NCBI GenBank assembly: GCA_020723345.1
Contig: DYJA01000013.1
Span: 38,295-102,294, forward strand
From: Candidatus Aquidulcis sp.
GTDB taxonomy: Bacteria; Chloroflexota; Anaerolineae; UBA4142
Length of the DNA: 64,000 bases
Reading direction: 5' to 3'
Shown: positions 62,792 through 64,000 of the stretch, one piece after another
How positions within the stretch are numbered: the first letter of the stretch is position 1
Layout of the letters: every line of letters begins with the position of its first letter
Notes under the pieces: model-generated
The model's input: the letters and a program-made list of their open reading frames with translations, nothing else
Databases searched by the model: none
Told to the model about the DNA's origin: nothing
Position numbers and translations under genes: made by a program

Positions 62792-63214
62792 CTAATCCTC
62801 TGGCGGATGCCAACCCGCCGAAATCCAGTTGCGGCGGACAGTCACCGCAACCAAGTTGTTCAGGTTGAGCGCAACGACAGTGGCGCGTCCGCAAGCGGTC
62901 AATCCGATGATCAGTTCGCCGTTCGCGCTCCAGCCAAAGTGTCGTTTCCACACCTGGCTGCGCGGGTTGAATATGCGAACTACCCGCCCCGTCACTGGGT
63001 CAAGTCCGTGGGTCTGGTCGCTTTTGAACAGGTTGCAGGAGCGACAAGCAAGCCAGAGATTTTCTTCGTCGTCCGATCCGCCTTTGGATTGGGGAACAAT
63101 GTGTTCGACTTCCAGCGCCCAGGGTACGTACTCTTGGCGGGTGAGACAATAGCCGCAGCGATTGCGCGCCTGAGCGCGCACGCGTTCGCGCAGAGCCACA
63201 ATGATCGGCGTCAT
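62792..63214 (-). CDS. HNH endonuclease
   Basis: 140 residues. CGYCLTRQEYVPWALEVEHI then VPQSKGGSDDEENLWLACRS carry the Cys pair, the EVEH His and the conserved N, and CNLFKSDQT completes the HNH/Cys pattern. Its start overlaps the RHH gene stop by 4 bases, so the two are translationally coupled. HNH proteins cut DNA nonspecifically or act as homing or defence nucleases; with an RHH partner this may be a toxin-antitoxin-like or defence module. Confidence 0.85.
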   Translation of the reverse strand: MTPIIVALRERVRAQARNRCGYCLTRQEYVPWALEVEHIVPQSKGGSDDEENLWLACRSCNLFKSDQTHGLDPVTGRVVRIFNPRSQVWKRHFGWSANGELIIGLTACGRATVVALNLNNLVAVTVRRNWISAGWHPPED

Positions 63215-63600
63215 GGTTCAAGTGGCTTGCGTAATCCGCGGCGCACTGCCTCTGCCAACGCTTCGGATTGGCGAATCCAAAGTTGATTGTAGGTCTGCAT
63301 CAAGCCGAGCAGTTCGCGGCGTCCCTTTTCGCTCAACGTCCCTTCGCGTTGTTTGCTCAGCAACTCGGTCAAGCGCCGCCCTTGGCTTGGCTTGAGTTGC
63401 GCGTGACATAGCGCGAGCACTTGACGATCAGAAAGCGTCGCGATTGGCTTTTCCAGCGCGGGCGTCGTGGACATTGGATTCAGGACGAGCGCGAGCGCAT
63501 CCGCGAGCGTCTCGGAGAGATCACGACGGGTCAGCGTTGCCCAACGCTTGGCATGTTCATACAGTTCGCTTGGGAGTGTGACGGTCACTTGAGTATTCAT
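63211..63600 (-). CDS. Ribbon-helix-helix-type regulator
   Basis: 129 residues. TQVTVTLPSELYEHAKRWAT followed by RDLSETLADALALVL is the CopG/Arc-like RHH pattern at residues 3 to about 40; the rest is helical (LSDRQVLALCHAQLKPSQGR, LSKQREGTLSEKGRREL). It overlaps the HNH gene by 4 bases and is driven by repeat copy 2, so it is the likely autorepressor/antitoxin of the pair. Confidence 0.75.
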   Translation of the reverse strand: MNTQVTVTLPSELYEHAKRWATLTRRDLSETLADALALVLNPMSTTPALEKPIATLSDRQVLALCHAQLKPSQGRRLTELLSKQREGTLSEKGRRELLGLMQTYNQLWIRQSEALAEAVRRGLRKPLEP

Positions 63601-63603
63601 AGT

Positions 63604-63652
63604 CCATCCACCTCTGCGCCGATTATAGCATGGCGGGGAATTGCGTGCAACT
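63604..63652. repeat. 49-bp direct repeat (promoter cassette), copy 2
   Basis: Identical to 62429-62477; promoter positions shift by 1175 bp (-35 63645-63650, -10 63622-63627, minus strand). Confidence 0.9.
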
Positions 63653-63678
63653 TGATAGCGATGAAAAACTTTGCCATC

Positions 63679-63924
63679 TCATTTCACCGCGCGAAGAATG
63701 TACGGAGCCAAGTCAACCAGTGCAGAGACAACTTTCGTTGCGACATCGGGGGACTGCTGGGCGCCTATCAATATAAGTTTGCAAGAATCCACTATCAATA
63801 CAAGAATCAGAATACGCCGTATGGAAATCAAAATGCGGTGTCCTGCGGACAAGGCGCGTTTTCGATTCGCTCGGCTTGTTTTTCGATTTGTTCTGTTTCC
63901 TTTTTGATTGACTTGGTATACCAT
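63679..63924 (-). CDS. Small hypothetical membrane protein
   Basis: 81 residues. GGGAGGTAGG lies 7 bases before the ATG, a strong ribosome-binding site, which is the main reason to accept it. The N-terminus is basic and Asn/Arg-rich (NQKGNRTNRKTSRANRKR), then one hydrophobic segment (ILISIRRILILVLIVDSCKL). No family recognised. It lies upstream of the duplicated promoter cassette, in the AT-richer end of the window. Confidence 0.45.
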   Translation of the reverse strand: MVYQVNQKGNRTNRKTSRANRKRALSAGHRILISIRRILILVLIVDSCKLILIGAQQSPDVATKVVSALVDLAPYILRAVK

Positions 63925-64000
63925 TTATTCCTACCTCCCACTCTATTGAGTTCTCTCGGAAACTCCGGAGACTCAGAAATCCTTGGTTAACTGAATAATC

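Overview
The window looks like a chromosomal piece of a high-G+C, probably monoderm bacterium, most likely Chloroflexota (Anaerolineae-like). Supporting signs are lipoprotein substrate-binding proteins with Thr/Pro/Val-rich linkers after the lipobox Cys, a large Alu-domain SRP RNA, UbiA/UbiD-type menaquinone genes, a fused glycogen synthase/glucan phosphorylase, and junctions packed with hairpins built from short repeated words. The phylum call is inference. No insertion sequence, prophage or CRISPR array was seen.

Layout. 1-2350: the 3' end of a NACHT/STAND-type gene, an orphan sugar-type ABC ATPase and an AT-rich orphan. 2419-19718: a plus-strand catabolic island with a LacI-type regulator, a complete sugar-type ABC importer, four xylose-isomerase-like TIM barrels, two Gfo/Idh/MocA dehydrogenases, a DegT and a class III aminotransferase, two creatininase-fold hydrolases, a HAD phosphatase and a Nudix hydrolase. 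This mix resembles inositol/inosose and rhizopine-type pathways, so an amino-cyclitol or related carbohydrate is a reasonable guess. A LacI-type palindrome lies inside the regulator promoter, and related sites occur just upstream of it and at a second promoter at 16.7 kb. 19.7-23.2 kb: small membrane proteins, a 2-hydroxyacid dehydrogenase with a leaderless promoter, a HAD protein and a decayed DUF433/DUF5615 pair. 23.2-27.3 kb: a single-chain type IIG-like restriction-modification enzyme and two small conserved genes. 27.5-31.1 kb: the GlgA-GlgP fusion. 31.1-35.0 kb: a methyltransferase, then a tightly coupled DUF1638 / PyrK-like / PyrD-like operon and a lipoprotein.

35-51 kb is mostly minus-strand housekeeping: dtd, a FmdB zinc ribbon, a receiver-GGDEF protein, rsmA, a G5/3D cell-wall protein, SRP RNA, two tRNA-Ser genes, prfB with its programmed frameshift, ftsY and dnaE, with two small toxin-antitoxin-like pairs between them and one large plus-strand membrane protein. 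51.2-53.4 kb: an acyl-CoA ligase and a small membrane protein. 53.4-60.9 kb (minus): ubiD, ubiA, an LLM flavin oxidoreductase, an NMT1/SsuA-type ABC importer, ubiE and a MOSC protein, which reads as a menaquinone block with an importer embedded in it. 61-64 kb: a small-gene island with two DUF4926 paralogues, a PHP protein, a BrnT remnant, an RHH-HNH pair and a duplicated promoter cassette.

The most unusual property runs across the whole window. Palindromic elements of several families sit at most gene junctions, often supplying stop codons, and also lie in frame inside coding sequences: restriction enzyme, ABC ATPase, PyrK-like protein, methyltransferase, dnaE, membrane protein and sugar isomerases. 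Starts, spacings and motif positions were read by eye; family names come from recognised motifs, not from searches.
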